64,000 nt of DNA from Heliomicrobium undosum (GTDB taxonomy: Bacteria > Bacillota > Desulfitobacteriia > Heliobacteriales > Heliobacteriaceae): the NCBI RefSeq assembly GCF_009877425.1, contig NZ_WXEY01000001.1:186001-250000 (forward strand), given 5' to 3'. A program made the position numbers and the translations under genes. Under the pieces are notes generated by a model that saw nothing but the letters and a program-made list of their open reading frames with translations, searched no databases and had not been told where the DNA came from. Positions within the stretch are counted from its first letter, which is position 1. Each line of letters starts with the position of its first letter. Below are positions 17,037 through 26,640 of this stretch, in pieces.

Positions 17037-18872
17037 TCACTTGCCTCTCAAGTGATAGGGCACCGAAGCCACGATGATGTTCTTCTTCAGAAGCAAAACC
17101 GTCCGCAGCAAGAAACCGGTCTGGTTATGCAACAGATAGTGCCACCAGGTATGGGTGACGAACTCCGGGATGATCACGGTGATGACCTCGCCCGATTTCA
17201 ATCCTTTTTCCAGTTCATCGATATAGTTGACGAGGGGATTGATCAATTCCCTGTAGGGCGACTCGACGACAGCGAGCTCGAAGTAGATCTGTTTCTCGGC
17301 AAGTTTTTTCCTTAACTTTTCCGCTGTTTCCGGGTAGGAGGAGACATGAACGATGGTGACGTCCGTATCCTCGTTAGACATGGATTTCGCGAATTCTAAT
17401 GCGTTCAGCGCCGGTTTCGACAGAGAGGACATGGGAACCAGGATGTGGTTCTTCACCACATAATAGGGGGTTTGGTTCTGCGAGGATAACTCACGGGCCA
17501 TATCGGTATAATGCTGTTTCACTTTTTGGAATATCCACACCAGCAGCGGTATCGCCAAGAGCACCAGCCATGCGCCGGCCATAAACTTGGTCGATGCAAT
17601 GACGATGGTCACGACGCCAGTGATTGTCGCACCGACGCCGTTGACGAGGGCATTCCACTTATACCCCTTCGGCTTCAACGTATTCCATCGGACCACCATG
17701 CCGGCCTGGGCGATGGTAAAGGCCAAGAAAACGCCGACGGCGTACAGCGGGATGAGGGAATGGACAGAGCCGTGAAAGATCACGACCAGGATGATCGCGC
17801 CGGCGCACAGAAGCATGATACCATTGTGAAATACAAGACGATCTCCCCGAAGGGCGAAAATGCGCGGGATATACCCTTCCGAAGCCAGTTTCGCCGCCAT
17901 GATCGGGGCGCCCGCAAAAGCGGTGTTGGCGGCCAGGATCAAAATGATCGCCGTCGCGGCCTGCAAGACATAGTACATGAGGTTCCTGCCGCCAAAAACG
18001 ATTTCGGCGATCTGCGAAACGAGCGTCTCCCCATGTTGAGGCAGCACATGGACCCAACCGGCGATCATGCTGATGCCCCCGAAAAGGATGACCGAGAGGC
18101 TCCCCAAGGCGAATAAAACCTTAATCGCGTTGCGTTCTTTCGGCTCTTTGAAGGAAGGGACGCCGTCGGCCACCGCTTCCACGCCGGTGAGCGCCGTGCA
18201 ACCTCCGGCAAAGGCCTTTAACAAGATCCACACAAAAATCAGGTTCCCCAGATTGGCTGCATGTTCCTCATAGGGTCTTACGTCAGGCGCAAGGTCTCCC
18301 GAGAGATAGCGGTAAAAGCCGGTGACGATCAGCGCCAGCATGGAGAGAATAAAGAGATAGGGGGGGTAGGCGAGCAAATTCGCTGATTCACTGATGCCCC
18401 TCAGATTGATAATCGTCAAAAGGACAATAAAAAAGACTGCGATATACACAGTATAAGGGAATAGCCAGGGGAATGCCGAGGTGATGGCCGCCGTTCCCGA
18501 GGATATGCTGACAGCGATCGTCAACACGTAGTCAATGACCAACGACGCCCCGATGATGCAACCGTAGGTGGGACCGAGGAACTCCTTGGCGACGGAATAG
18601 GCGCCCCCGCCCTCAGGATACGTTCTGATTACGTGTGTATAGGAGAGGATCACCGTAAGCAGGAGCAAGACAATGCACAGCGCGATGGGCGGCAGGTAGT
18701 GAAAGGCGATTTGTCCGATCACGGCCAATACAAGCAGGATTTCCTCCGTCGCATAGGCGACAGAACTGAGCGCGTCCGATGCGAAAATCGCCAATGCCTT
18801 AGGCTTGCTGATCGTCTCATGGGTCAGTTGCCGGTTATGGAGTTTACTCCCAATCAGTAGCTTGCGAAGCAA
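17037..18872 (-). CDS. KimA-type potassium/amino-acid-permease-fold transporter
   Basis: The 611-residue protein has about 12 membrane spans of the APC fold (DALSSVAYATEEIL and TYPEGGGAYSVAKEFLG in the first third) and a soluble C-terminal domain of about 150 residues resembling a universal-stress-protein fold (ILVPMSSLSKPALNALEFA). Length and layout match B. subtilis KimA, a proton-driven K+ importer. The TTG at 18872 follows CAGGGAGGAAGCAAGT. In Bacillus the gene is controlled by a cyclic-di-AMP riboswitch; the 100 bases before this gene are too short for one and none was seen. A related APC amino acid permease is the alternative. Confidence 0.85.
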   Translation of the reverse strand: MLRKLLIGSKLHNRQLTHETISKPKALAIFASDALSSVAYATEEILLVLAVIGQIAFHYLPPIALCIVLLLLTVILSYTHVIRTYPEGGGAYSVAKEFLGPTYGCIIGASLVIDYVLTIAVSISSGTAAITSAFPWLFPYTVYIAVFFIVLLTIINLRGISESANLLAYPPYLFILSMLALIVTGFYRYLSGDLAPDVRPYEEHAANLGNLIFVWILLKAFAGGCTALTGVEAVADGVPSFKEPKERNAIKVLFALGSLSVILFGGISMIAGWVHVLPQHGETLVSQIAEIVFGGRNLMYYVLQAATAIILILAANTAFAGAPIMAAKLASEGYIPRIFALRGDRLVFHNGIMLLCAGAIILVVIFHGSVHSLIPLYAVGVFLAFTIAQAGMVVRWNTLKPKGYKWNALVNGVGATITGVVTIVIASTKFMAGAWLVLLAIPLLVWIFQKVKQHYTDMARELSSQNQTPYYVVKNHILVPMSSLSKPALNALEFAKSMSNEDTDVTIVHVSSYPETAEKLRKKLAEKQIYFELAVVESPYRELINPLVNYIDELEKGLKSGEVITVIIPEFVTHTWWHYLLHNQTGFLLRTVLLLKKNIIVASVPYHLRGK

Positions 18873-18974
18873 ACTTGCTTCCTCCCTGCCAGATCCTCAT
18901 TTTACATGGATGTAGTCTACTCCTAGGATTGGTTTTTTTCAATCTCAAAATTATTATTTCTTCGGCCCCCGCCC

Positions 18975-19020
18975 GAAAAAACAACAAAGTCCAGGCACTT
19001 CTCGTCCTGGACCTTGTTGG
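18975..19020 (-). terminator. Rho-independent terminator
   Basis: CAACAAAGTCCAGG pairs with CCTGGACCTTGTTG, followed on the minus strand by GTTTTTTC. It ends the minus-strand gene at 19046. Confidence 0.8.
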
Positions 19021-19045
19021 AGCGGCAGAATGGTATGAATCCAAC

Positions 19046-19270
19046 TTACCCTATGAAACTAATGGCGCAGCGCTTGTCCTTGACCTTCAGCGGCCCTCGC
19101 CCATACTCCGCAAAAAACCGTGCCATTCCGATTTCTTTTAACTTCTTTTCTTCAACGGGACAGGTTAAATTGAGCACTTCTTCCTCATCAACAGCGGCCA
19201 TCACTTCATGACAGCCTTTACGGCTGCAGGCGTAAAGGTCCCAGCAAAAGGCTTCAGCAGTTTTTGTCAC
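19046..19270 (-). CDS. Small cysteine-containing hypothetical protein
   Basis: The 74-residue product has five cysteines (CWDLYACSRKGC, LTCPVE and a C-terminal KRCAISF). It is soluble and mildly acidic in the middle. The GTG at 19270 follows TAAGGACGGATCTAGT; a TTG 11 codons upstream is the alternative start. The terminator at 18975 follows. The cysteines would suit a small metal or iron-sulfur site, but no family is recognised. Confidence 0.6.
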   Translation of the reverse strand: MTKTAEAFCWDLYACSRKGCHEVMAAVDEEEVLNLTCPVEEKKLKEIGMARFFAEYGRGPLKVKDKRCAISFIG

Positions 19271-19501
19271 ACTAGATCCGTCCTTACATATTTTTATGCC
19301 CAAAGCTCCCGATCCTCACTGGATAAAAAGGATAAAGCATCGTAAAGGGCACGCTTGATGCATGCCTTATTGGTTATTACGTTTCTGTTTTCAATGGCTT
19401 ACACATGTTTTTTTGGAAACCCTATTCGGCGCAGAGCGGGAAAAGCGCAGTTCATGGAGGGCGCCAACAAATCGACCCCGCCCGCTTGGGCGGAGTCGCG
19501 T

Positions 19502-20386
19502 TTAACAGGCAATCTGATTTTTTCCTGCTATCTTTGCTTCATGCAATAAGTTCTCCGCTTTTCGGATCACGTCTAAGGAGGTTTCATCGGTAAGCTGGAC
19601 CAACCCGCCGCTGACAGACAGGCTAACATCATATTCAGAAATCGCCTGGATTTTCGCGACGATGGTTTCAGCAATGGTTCGAGCAACCTCCAAGGAGGTG
19701 TCCGGGAATAACAGGATAAACTGCTTTCCGGCGTATCTGCCGACGATGTCATCTTGTCGCACTGCTGAACGGAGGACCTGAGAAACACTCATCACAATGC
19801 TGTCTCCTACGCTCAGACCATGTACCTCGTTGATTTCGCCTAGATTATCCAAATGGAGCATCAATAGGCAGAGGCTCTGATGGGTTGCTTTGGATTGAAT
19901 AACCTCAACCTCAAGGGTGTTAAAGATAGCGCCCTGATTGAGCAAGCCGGTAAGACTATCGGTCACCGCTTGCTTTTGCAGCAAACGGTTGCTCAGTTGC
20001 AGTTCCAATTCGTATCTTTTCCGAGCCGTGATATCGATGACGAAGGTTACGTTCTTCGTTTTCCCGTCAGACCCGCATATGGCGGTCGTTTTCGAGTAAA
20101 CCGATATTTTGCTCCCGTCTTTCTTTACGACTTCCCATTCGTCTGACAGTTCGCTTTTGTTCGAGATGATCATGCTGTGGGCGGAAAGGACCATCTCGCG
20201 CGTTTCCTCGGGGCAAACGACGGTAAAGCTTTTTCCGATTAATTCTTCTCTTTGGTAACCGTAAATCGAACAGTACGCCGGATTCACTTCCTCATAGCAG
20301 CCCTGTTCATCGGTGATGCAAATGCCCACAGGCGCCGAATCTATGATTTTATTCAGCTCTTCTTTTGATAGAAGCGAGTAGTCCAT
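19502..20386 (-). CDS. PAS-GGDEF protein with degenerate active site
   Basis: The 294-residue protein has an N-terminal PAS domain (about 10-125, with PVGICITDEQGCYEEVNPAY) and a C-terminal GGDEF-fold domain (about 138-294, starting VTDSLTGLLN). The catalytic GGDEF loop reads A219-G-K-Q-F, lacking the acidic residues needed to bind metal and make cyclic di-GMP, and the inhibitory RxxD site is not evident. It is therefore probably a sensor or c-di-GMP/GTP-binding protein rather than a cyclase. The start follows CGGAGGATCGCATC. No membrane span is seen. Confidence 0.85.
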   Translation of the reverse strand: MDYSLLSKEELNKIIDSAPVGICITDEQGCYEEVNPAYCSIYGYQREELIGKSFTVVCPEETREMVLSAHSMIISNKSELSDEWEVVKKDGSKISVYSKTTAICGSDGKTKNVTFVIDITARKRYELELQLSNRLLQKQAVTDSLTGLLNQGAIFNTLEVEVIQSKATHQSLCLLMLHLDNLGEINEVHGLSVGDSIVMSVSQVLRSAVRQDDIVGRYAGKQFILLFPDTSLEVARTIAETIVAKIQAISEYDVSLSVSGGLVQLTDETSLDVIRKAENLLHEAKIAGKNQIAC

Positions 20387-20595
20387 GATGCGATCCTCCG
20401 GAGAAGTTGTTTGATCTCATTGTAACATAGTTAAATGATTGATACAGTCCTTAACTTGGACTGATTTACCCCTCCGAATAAAACGAGCAGGCGCTCTCTT
20501 CCTTTTGACGCCCATACATCCGAAATCGACTCCTTCTGAATACTTGTGATGATTACTGGATAAACTGAAAAAAATTTCTGGAGCGAGGTCGCCTA

Positions 20596-21354
20596 ATGGA
20601 AAACTATGAGTTGATTCAACAAACAAGGGAAGGGCTCTCTGCGTTGGTGCTAAGCCGGTACTTATCTACCGAGTTGTTTACCTTTAACTGGTGGTTTTTA
20701 TTGGCCATACTGATTGGAACCTACGCGCTTTGGTGGAAAATCATCGAAAAGAAAAGGTTACTGGAACTACTGTTATTCGGCTCCTTTATCGCTGTATCCG
20801 TTGGATTCGTCGAAGGAATCGGCACAACCTCGGGCATTTGGGGATATAAATATAAGCTCGTTCCCATCGTTCCGTCTCTTTTCCCTTTTGACTATACGTT
20901 AGTTCCGATCATTTACATGACCATTTACCAGTATACGACCTCCTGGAGAACCTACTTTACCACGACTTCGGTGGCTTCGGCCCTGTATGCCTTTGGATTT
21001 AACCCGCTGTTAGTATCGATGGACATCTTGCATATCGAGCATTGGAACCACATTTACAACTTCATCCTATTGCTCACAATTTCAAATCTGGCTAGGTTCG
21101 TGCTATTGTCTGACAATTTTCCGCTGAAGGAATCAAGAGTAGAGACTTGCTCAGCCCCATTTTGCAACCGGCGACACGGCCCATCGATCCGCCCGAAGGG
21201 AGTAAGCAAAAAGAGTAATTATGAAAGTATCAAGCCTTCAGCATACAGCGGGCCGGACACTTATTATCTGAAGGATTGGCGCAACTGGATTCCCAAAGTC
21301 AAACCATCGGCATATATTGCCGGCAAGGCCGATACAACCAAAGAAAAGGTATAG
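20596..21354 (+). CDS. CBO0543-like multi-span membrane protein
   Basis: The 252-residue protein has about six hydrophobic spans in residues 28-175 (FNWWFLLAILIGTYALWWK, GIWGYKYKLVPIVPSLFPFD) followed by a polar 80-residue tail. The spacing and the YKYxLxP/PFD motifs look like the CBO0543 family, common in spore-forming Firmicutes and of unknown function. The ATG follows GGAGCGAGGTCGCCTA. The tail carries a degenerate repeat (IKPSAYSGPDTYYLKDWRN and KVKPSAYIAGKADT), which I have not seen described. Confidence 0.65.
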   Translation: MENYELIQQTREGLSALVLSRYLSTELFTFNWWFLLAILIGTYALWWKIIEKKRLLELLLFGSFIAVSVGFVEGIGTTSGIWGYKYKLVPIVPSLFPFDYTLVPIIYMTIYQYTTSWRTYFTTTSVASALYAFGFNPLLVSMDILHIEHWNHIYNFILLLTISNLARFVLLSDNFPLKESRVETCSAPFCNRRHGPSIRPKGVSKKSNYESIKPSAYSGPDTYYLKDWRNWIPKVKPSAYIAGKADTTKEKV

Positions 21355-21477
21355 CGAACGTTGCAATGTATTTTAGGAGAAACTGGGGAATACTTTTCTA
21401 TGCCGTCTGGTGGAAATATGTAGACTATGCGGCTCAATCTCCGCAGGGATAGAGGAAAAAAGAGGACTAGAAACACA

Positions 21478-21517
21478 TGACGCCACTGCTAACTGAGGGC
21501 AGTGGCGTCATTGTTAT
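21478..21517. terminator. Bidirectional Rho-independent terminator
   Basis: TGACGCCACTGC pairs perfectly with GCAGTGGCGTCA across nine bases, with T-rich flanks. It separates the convergent genes ending at 21354 and 21533. Confidence 0.85.
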
Positions 21518-21532
21518 TACCATCTTTCCAAG

Positions 21533-21724
21533 CTAAGTGGTTAACACCAACAGTATAGGAAAGGCAACAACGGCGAATGCCAACACCCAGGTAAAGGCCC
21601 CGGCAGGCTTATGACCGCTGCGCCACAAGGTGGAACCGTAATTCAGGGTATAGAGGGAAATCGCCAGCAAGGTGAGCGCTGCTGCGAGACGGACAAGCAT
21701 TTTCCATATTCCTTTGCCTCTCAT
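21533..21724 (-). CDS. Small two-span membrane protein at the end of the ger operon
   Basis: The 63-residue product has two hydrophobic segments (about 10-28 and 42-62) joined by a short polar loop (GSTLWRSGHKPAG). Its ATG overlaps the stop of gerC by four bases, so it is translationally coupled to the germinant receptor genes. Position and size recall GerD/GerW-type or small gerX accessory proteins, but no sequence family is recognised. A second ATG eight codons in is possible. Confidence 0.65.
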   Translation of the reverse strand: MRGKGIWKMLVRLAAALTLLAISLYTLNYGSTLWRSGHKPAGAFTWVLAFAVVAFPILLVLTT

Positions 21725-23031
21725 CGATTACCTTTATCTTGCGTCTCCGCGAAGGGCTGTATCCGCAGACCCGGTCGACGGATTTCAAACTCGATATGGA
21801 TCTCATAGGTGGCATTGGAAAAGCGGTTTTTCCAATCAAGTTGGTCAAACTCCTGCATCGTCAGTGTTCGCATCTGAATAAACCGGGCGATATAGAAGGG
21901 ATCTGCCTTTTCTTTCTGCGCCTTCTTGATCAGTGTGTCGATTTCCTTCGTTATTATTTTCACCGTTTGGTCTTCAAATAAGGAGATGCGCTCGGGGCTC
22001 ACAAACTGGTCCAGCGAAGGAACAGACATCAGCTCCCCTTCCAGAAACAAGCGAATATCCAGATGGGGCTTCTCCCCCTCCCATGTCACATCGATCCCCG
22101 GCTCTTTTGCTCTTCGAATCTGGACGGCAAAGGTTCCTGGACGACCGGGAGATTCAAAGACCCAGATGCCGCTCCGATAGGTGTCGCGGAGCAGACCGTA
22201 GACGCGGGCCTCCCAGCCGGACCACTTGTCGATCAGTTTTCCCTCTTGCATGACGGCGACGCCGAGAAACTCGGACGAGTTGCCGCCGGAACGATGAAGC
22301 GGTTCAAGGGTTTTTCCGCCCGGTTCCTCATTCTCTTCCATGAGCCCGTGGTATTTCTCGGTCGGCATCGCTTTCACCTGACCGTCTTTCTTTTCCGACG
22401 CGACGGTCGGGTTGATGCCGACTATCGGGAGGACCGCATCGGACTGTTTATTCTCCACTTCGCTTAAAAAATCATGGAGCGTCGGCATCCGGGAATAGCC
22501 GAAACGAATCACGCCGCGGGCGATGCCGTCGACATACCGGGAGACGCTTTTTTCCAGCACCGGCGCCGCCGTCAAAAAGACATCTCTCGCCGGCCCGTCT
22601 TTGGCGACCCAGACGAAAACGGTGCGGCGAAACTGCCGGAATCGTTCCACTACATCCAGATAGGGCAGTATGCCTTCTTTCGCCAGTTCCTCTCCAAAGA
22701 TGATGACCCGGAGGTGCCGGAAATCGATTCTCCGCTCCACCGTGGCTTCCGCCAGGCTGATGGCTTCGGAAATCGACCGGGCCGTGATCGTGATCGGCTT
22801 TGATGTCTCCCCAATCGATTCCCCCTGGCCTTTTCCGGCCTCGGCGCCAATGTTTCCGGGGACGCCGATCCGCATGATCACATCGAGTTGGTTGTCTACG
22901 CTGCGATCGACGCCCATCGTTAAAACGAAGGCCAACGTCTCCAACTCGTTTCGGTCCCAACAACCGGTCTGCAAGGCGAGCATGACGCAGAGCGTGGCCG
23001 TCCATCCCAACTTCCGCAACCAGCTCTTCAC
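21721..23031 (-). CDS. gerC: Spore germinant receptor lipoprotein, GerC-type subunit
   Basis: The 436-residue protein begins MKSWLRKLGWTATLCVMLAL with a lipobox LQTGC, so the mature protein is a lipoprotein. WDRNELETLAFVLTMGVD right after it and the C-terminal PFYIARFIQMR...W region are typical of the Ger(x)C family. With GerA and GerB subunits it forms the receptor in the spore inner membrane that senses nutrients. The GTG at 23031 follows GAAGGAGGATCTTGGGT and overlaps the gerB stop. Long upstream extensions of the frame overlap gerB and are not real. The family symbol is used; the ligand is unknown. Confidence 0.9.
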   Translation of the reverse strand: MKSWLRKLGWTATLCVMLALQTGCWDRNELETLAFVLTMGVDRSVDNQLDVIMRIGVPGNIGAEAGKGQGESIGETSKPITITARSISEAISLAEATVERRIDFRHLRVIIFGEELAKEGILPYLDVVERFRQFRRTVFVWVAKDGPARDVFLTAAPVLEKSVSRYVDGIARGVIRFGYSRMPTLHDFLSEVENKQSDAVLPIVGINPTVASEKKDGQVKAMPTEKYHGLMEENEEPGGKTLEPLHRSGGNSSEFLGVAVMQEGKLIDKWSGWEARVYGLLRDTYRSGIWVFESPGRPGTFAVQIRRAKEPGIDVTWEGEKPHLDIRLFLEGELMSVPSLDQFVSPERISLFEDQTVKIITKEIDTLIKKAQKEKADPFYIARFIQMRTLTMQEFDQLDWKNRFSNATYEIHIEFEIRRPGLRIQPFAETQDKGNR

Positions 23032-24131
23032 CCAAGATCCTCCTTCTCGCGATAGAACAACTTGCTCCAGAGCAGCAGGAGCGCCGGCAGCCCGAAAAAG
23101 GGCGCCTGGAGCAGCAGGATCATCAACGAATAGGTGTTCACTGCGTCGATGGCGCGTGGTGGAACAAAGGCGACACAGACGGAAAGCACAGCCAACGGGA
23201 ACAAGTAGGGGCGAAAATCGGGCGCTCGAATCCCCTGGGCCAGTGTTAAGGCGCCTCCGTACAAACAGACGGCCAGACCGATGGCCGACACACTGGCCCA
23301 TACGAATACGAACAGCGGATCGAGGCGTTGCAGAAACACTTCGATGCGGATCAGGCGAACGACCTGATAAAGCGGAAAGCCGATCTGTTGGGCCGTCGCA
23401 ATCGGGAAGCACAGTTCAAAGACGATCTGCGCGAAAACAAACAGGAACGCCGAAAAAGCCAGCGTCGCCATGCCTGCCCGTTGAAAGTATTTTTGTTTGC
23501 GAATCAAGGGGGCGATAAAACCGAACAAGGCGATCTCCACGTACAGCCCCGTATAAAGAAGTCCTGCGCTGACGGTTTCCCATAGGCCATAACCCAGCCA
23601 AGGGGTGATATTATATAACTTTCCCATGCTCCCCCCCATCGTCAAAGCAAGGGTGAGCACCGTCAAACCGATGGGCACAATCACCATGATCGTGCGGGAT
23701 AGACTTTCCAACCCGCCATAGGCCAGGTAGATATTTAATAAGACCATGGAGACGATCACGGCCGAGATGGGTGTTAACGGCAGGAGTGTCGATAGAACGA
23801 ATTCGGCGAAGATACGCAGTTGATACCCGTAATAGAGGATAAACAGCCCGGAGAAAAGGACCCCTAAGATAAACTGAACGGCGCGCCCCCAGAACAATCC
23901 GGCGATGCTGAGCAGGGAGGCTCGGGAAAAGGCGGCGGATAGATGCTGCAACATAAAAAAGACGACAGTCGCGCCCAATACGGCGATGACGGGCAGCATC
24001 CAGGCCGCCGTCCCTCCGGCCTGACAAAGCGTCCTCGGAACGATCAGAAACATTTTGAGATGGATAAAACTGCTTACACAGATCGTTGTCTCAAACCAAC
24101 CGGCAAAGCCCTGCCTCTTCCTATGATCCAT
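23028..24131 (-). CDS. gerB: Spore germinant receptor membrane subunit, GerB-type
   Basis: The 367-residue integral membrane protein has about ten spans and the APC-like fold of GerB subunits, which bind the germinant (VYVEIALFGFIAPLIRKQK-like central motif, GFAGWFETTICVSSFIHLK near the start). It begins one base after the gerA stop and overlaps gerC by four bases, so the three subunits are translated as one operon. The ATG follows GAGAGGTTGAA. Substrate cannot be read from sequence. Confidence 0.9.
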   Translation of the reverse strand: MDHRKRQGFAGWFETTICVSSFIHLKMFLIVPRTLCQAGGTAAWMLPVIAVLGATVVFFMLQHLSAAFSRASLLSIAGLFWGRAVQFILGVLFSGLFILYYGYQLRIFAEFVLSTLLPLTPISAVIVSMVLLNIYLAYGGLESLSRTIMVIVPIGLTVLTLALTMGGSMGKLYNITPWLGYGLWETVSAGLLYTGLYVEIALFGFIAPLIRKQKYFQRAGMATLAFSAFLFVFAQIVFELCFPIATAQQIGFPLYQVVRLIRIEVFLQRLDPLFVFVWASVSAIGLAVCLYGGALTLAQGIRAPDFRPYLFPLAVLSVCVAFVPPRAIDAVNTYSLMILLLQAPFFGLPALLLLWSKLFYREKEDLG

Positions 24132-24132
24132 T

Positions 24133-25830
24133 TCAACCTCTCCGTTGAAACTCGCCGGCGGCTTCCTGCAAGGCGATCAACTCCAACGGCGTCGTCGGGT
24201 CCCAAGGGCGAGTGACCTTTTTGGCTTTCACGATGTCCTTTGGCCGGGTATAACCGGGACGTTGCTCCTGGATGAAAGGAGAACGGCGCACAAAAGGGAG
24301 CAGAAAGCGTTTTTTCGCCGGCGCCACAGGGACTAAAAAGGGCATGCCCAGTGATCGCAGGCCTGTGGCGTGGCAGATCAGCGCCACGAGACCGAGCAAA
24401 ATGCCATAAAAGCCAAAAACGGTTCCCAAGAGCAGGTTAATCAGCCGGACCAGGCGCAGACTGAACGTGAGCGTGTACTGGGGCATGGAAAAACCGGCTA
24501 ACACCGTGATGGCCATGACGATGATCATGACGGGAGAAACGATGCCGGCTTGCACAACGGCTTGACCGATGATCACAGCGCCGACGATACCGATCGTGGT
24601 GCCGATGACCTTGGGCACACGCAATGCCGCTTCTCGGATAAACTCGAAGGCCAACTCCAAAAAAAGCACCGCCAAGAAGCTGGGAAAAGGCACCCGTTCC
24701 CTGGCCGCCGCGATCGAAAGCATTAGTTCCGTAGGAAGCATTTCGGGGTGAAAGGTGACCATGGCCACATATAAGGCGGGGAGGTATAAGGAAAAGAACA
24801 ACCCGATCAACCGGACGATGCGGGAAAATGTCCCGATGGGCCACCGGAAGTAAATGTCCTCGGGGGAATGCAGTTGCGCCCAGAAAGTGACGGGCGCAAT
24901 CAGCGCCAATGGGCTGCCTTCCAGGAGGACCGCCACAGAACCTTCCAATAGATAGGCGACGGTGCGATCGGGCCGTTCAGTAATCAGCACCTGCGAGAAT
25001 AAGGAACGGGGTTGGTCCTGGATATACTGTTCCACCATCCCCAGATTGTAGATCATGTCGACGTCGATGGCCTTCAACCGCCGGCGCATTTCCCGGACGA
25101 TTTTGGGATCGGTGAGTCCGTCGATATAGAGGAGATACATGGGTCCCCGGTTTCTTCGGCCCGCTGGAAGCGCTTCGGCCACAAACCCCGCTATGGCCAA
25201 ACGCATGCGCAACAAGCTGAGGTTTTTTTGCGCCACCTCGACAAAAGCATCATAGGGGCCGGGGATGACCGTTTCAATGCGGGGCGACTCGATGCCGCGA
25301 CTCTGTTGATCCCGTAAATCGACGACCAACGCCCATGGGCGGTTGTCCACATGGATAAAGGTCATGCCGTTGACGAGCTTCTCGACAGCCTCTTCCACGG
25401 TGGTGACGGTATTGACGATATGACAATAGGTAAGGGAACTGGTCAGCCTATCGGGGGTGATATCTTCTACGTCGCCGTTGTATTCCAACAAGGGACCGAC
25501 GACGGCTGACTGCATCAGTTCCCGATCACTGATGCTGTTGTAGAAGGCGATGGTGATTTCGCTCCAGGGCGCCGATAGGGTTCGGACAACAAAATCGGGA
25601 TTCCGCTTCGCATGAAATCGGCCCTTCAACACTTGCTGCAAGGTTTGCAGAGCCGATGGGAGCGGCGTCGACTTCTTGGGTTTCCCCTTATTCTTTTCAT
25701 CCAGAAATCGCCGTATCGGCGGACGGGCAGGGCTCAGGGAAAACTGCTTTTCTACAATCGGCTGGTTGACAGACACCAGGTTTTTCAGAAAGGAGTTGAC
25801 ATTATCAAGGATACTGCTCGGCTTTTTCAT
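24133..25830 (-). CDS. gerA: Spore germinant receptor subunit, GerA-type (SpoVAF/GerA family)
   Basis: The 565-residue protein has a soluble N-terminal half with the family motifs FVVRTLSAPWSEITIAFY and LLEGSVAVLLEGSPLALIAPVTFW, then about five membrane spans and a cytoplasmic tail (KKVTRPWDPTTPLEL). This is the GerA fold that forms the pentameric ion channel of the receptor. The ATG at 25830 overlaps the stop of the upstream membrane-protein gene (ATGA) and follows AGAGAGGTTTGG. The tract LSPARPPIRRFLDEKNKGK near the start is poorly conserved in the family. Confidence 0.92.
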   Translation of the reverse strand: MKKPSSILDNVNSFLKNLVSVNQPIVEKQFSLSPARPPIRRFLDEKNKGKPKKSTPLPSALQTLQQVLKGRFHAKRNPDFVVRTLSAPWSEITIAFYNSISDRELMQSAVVGPLLEYNGDVEDITPDRLTSSLTYCHIVNTVTTVEEAVEKLVNGMTFIHVDNRPWALVVDLRDQQSRGIESPRIETVIPGPYDAFVEVAQKNLSLLRMRLAIAGFVAEALPAGRRNRGPMYLLYIDGLTDPKIVREMRRRLKAIDVDMIYNLGMVEQYIQDQPRSLFSQVLITERPDRTVAYLLEGSVAVLLEGSPLALIAPVTFWAQLHSPEDIYFRWPIGTFSRIVRLIGLFFSLYLPALYVAMVTFHPEMLPTELMLSIAAARERVPFPSFLAVLFLELAFEFIREAALRVPKVIGTTIGIVGAVIIGQAVVQAGIVSPVMIIVMAITVLAGFSMPQYTLTFSLRLVRLINLLLGTVFGFYGILLGLVALICHATGLRSLGMPFLVPVAPAKKRFLLPFVRRSPFIQEQRPGYTRPKDIVKAKKVTRPWDPTTPLELIALQEAAGEFQRRG

Positions 25831-26567
25831 GGGCTGCCAAACCTCTCTCTGAGATGTCGCTTGAGGGCCTCTTCGAAAAGCTTGTTCATTTCCACGGCTT
25901 CGTTGTAGGAATCCCAGATGCCAAACACGTAAATGGACGGAAAAAACATCAGCCAATGATAGTCCACCAGATTGCTGATCTCTTGAAATCGACCGGTAAA
26001 TGTATATATGACTGCTTGAGGGAAATGGGAAAAGAAAATGATGGTCACCAACCATAGTAAGAGGATCACGCCCTTGAATGTCTTCATGTTGTAGATATGA
26101 CCAAAACCGGTGAACAGGGCGGACCACCCTGCAGCAGCCCAGGGATTTTTATGGCTTAAATAATTGACTCCCCAGATCGAATAATGAGTAAACGTAAAGT
26201 ACCGTTTTTTCTGTTTTCGCTCCAAGTCGGAAAAAGTGTTTAGCTCAATACTCATCCGGTAACCATCAAAGATGGCGAAACAAAAAATGGAAACATAAAC
26301 CAGCGCCCACCCTTCATCGATGATATCGCGAGCGGCTTGAAACCTTCCGGTAAAGGTATACAGTATGGCCATATTCACGTGGGCCTTCATATTGACATAG
26401 GTTTCCCAGCTCATAAGGATAAGGCCCTTTAAATATTCACCCATGCATAAATGTCCCAGACCGGGTAAGGCAGCCGACCACCAGGCAGCCATCCATGGGG
26501 TTTTTTTGTGAAAGATCCCCAGCGAGATGCCGGTCATCTGCATTCGCTTAATGCGGAACTGACTCAT
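25827..26567 (-). CDS. Tandem-repeat membrane protein in the ger operon
   Basis: The 246-residue protein contains two copies of one unit: NPW/TPWMAAWWSAALPGLGHL...YLKGLILMSWE (about 24-58) and NPWAAAGWSALFTGFGHI...FKGVILLLWL (about 140-172), each followed by YTFTGRFQ and a WDSY/FDGYR-type helix. It has several membrane spans. It starts after GGAGGATGGGCC and its stop overlaps gerA, so it leads the germination operon. A close relative lies just across the divergent region at 27161. I recognise no described family; a role in the spore membrane is inferred from position. Confidence 0.75.
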   Translation of the reverse strand: MSQFRIKRMQMTGISLGIFHKKTPWMAAWWSAALPGLGHLCMGEYLKGLILMSWETYVNMKAHVNMAILYTFTGRFQAARDIIDEGWALVYVSIFCFAIFDGYRMSIELNTFSDLERKQKKRYFTFTHYSIWGVNYLSHKNPWAAAGWSALFTGFGHIYNMKTFKGVILLLWLVTIIFFSHFPQAVIYTFTGRFQEISNLVDYHWLMFFPSIYVFGIWDSYNEAVEMNKLFEEALKRHLRERFGSP

Positions 26568-26640
26568 GGCCCATCCTCCAGCGCACTTTGCTCCTTAGAA
26601 TAGCCATGTTTTTTTCGTTTATACTAAATGCGGTGATCAT

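Noticed and set aside
18873-18974. Possible c-di-AMP (ydaO/kimA) riboswitch before the KimA-type gene
   Set aside because: Only about 100 bases lie between the preceding terminator and the start, too short for that riboswitch, and none of its helices were seen.
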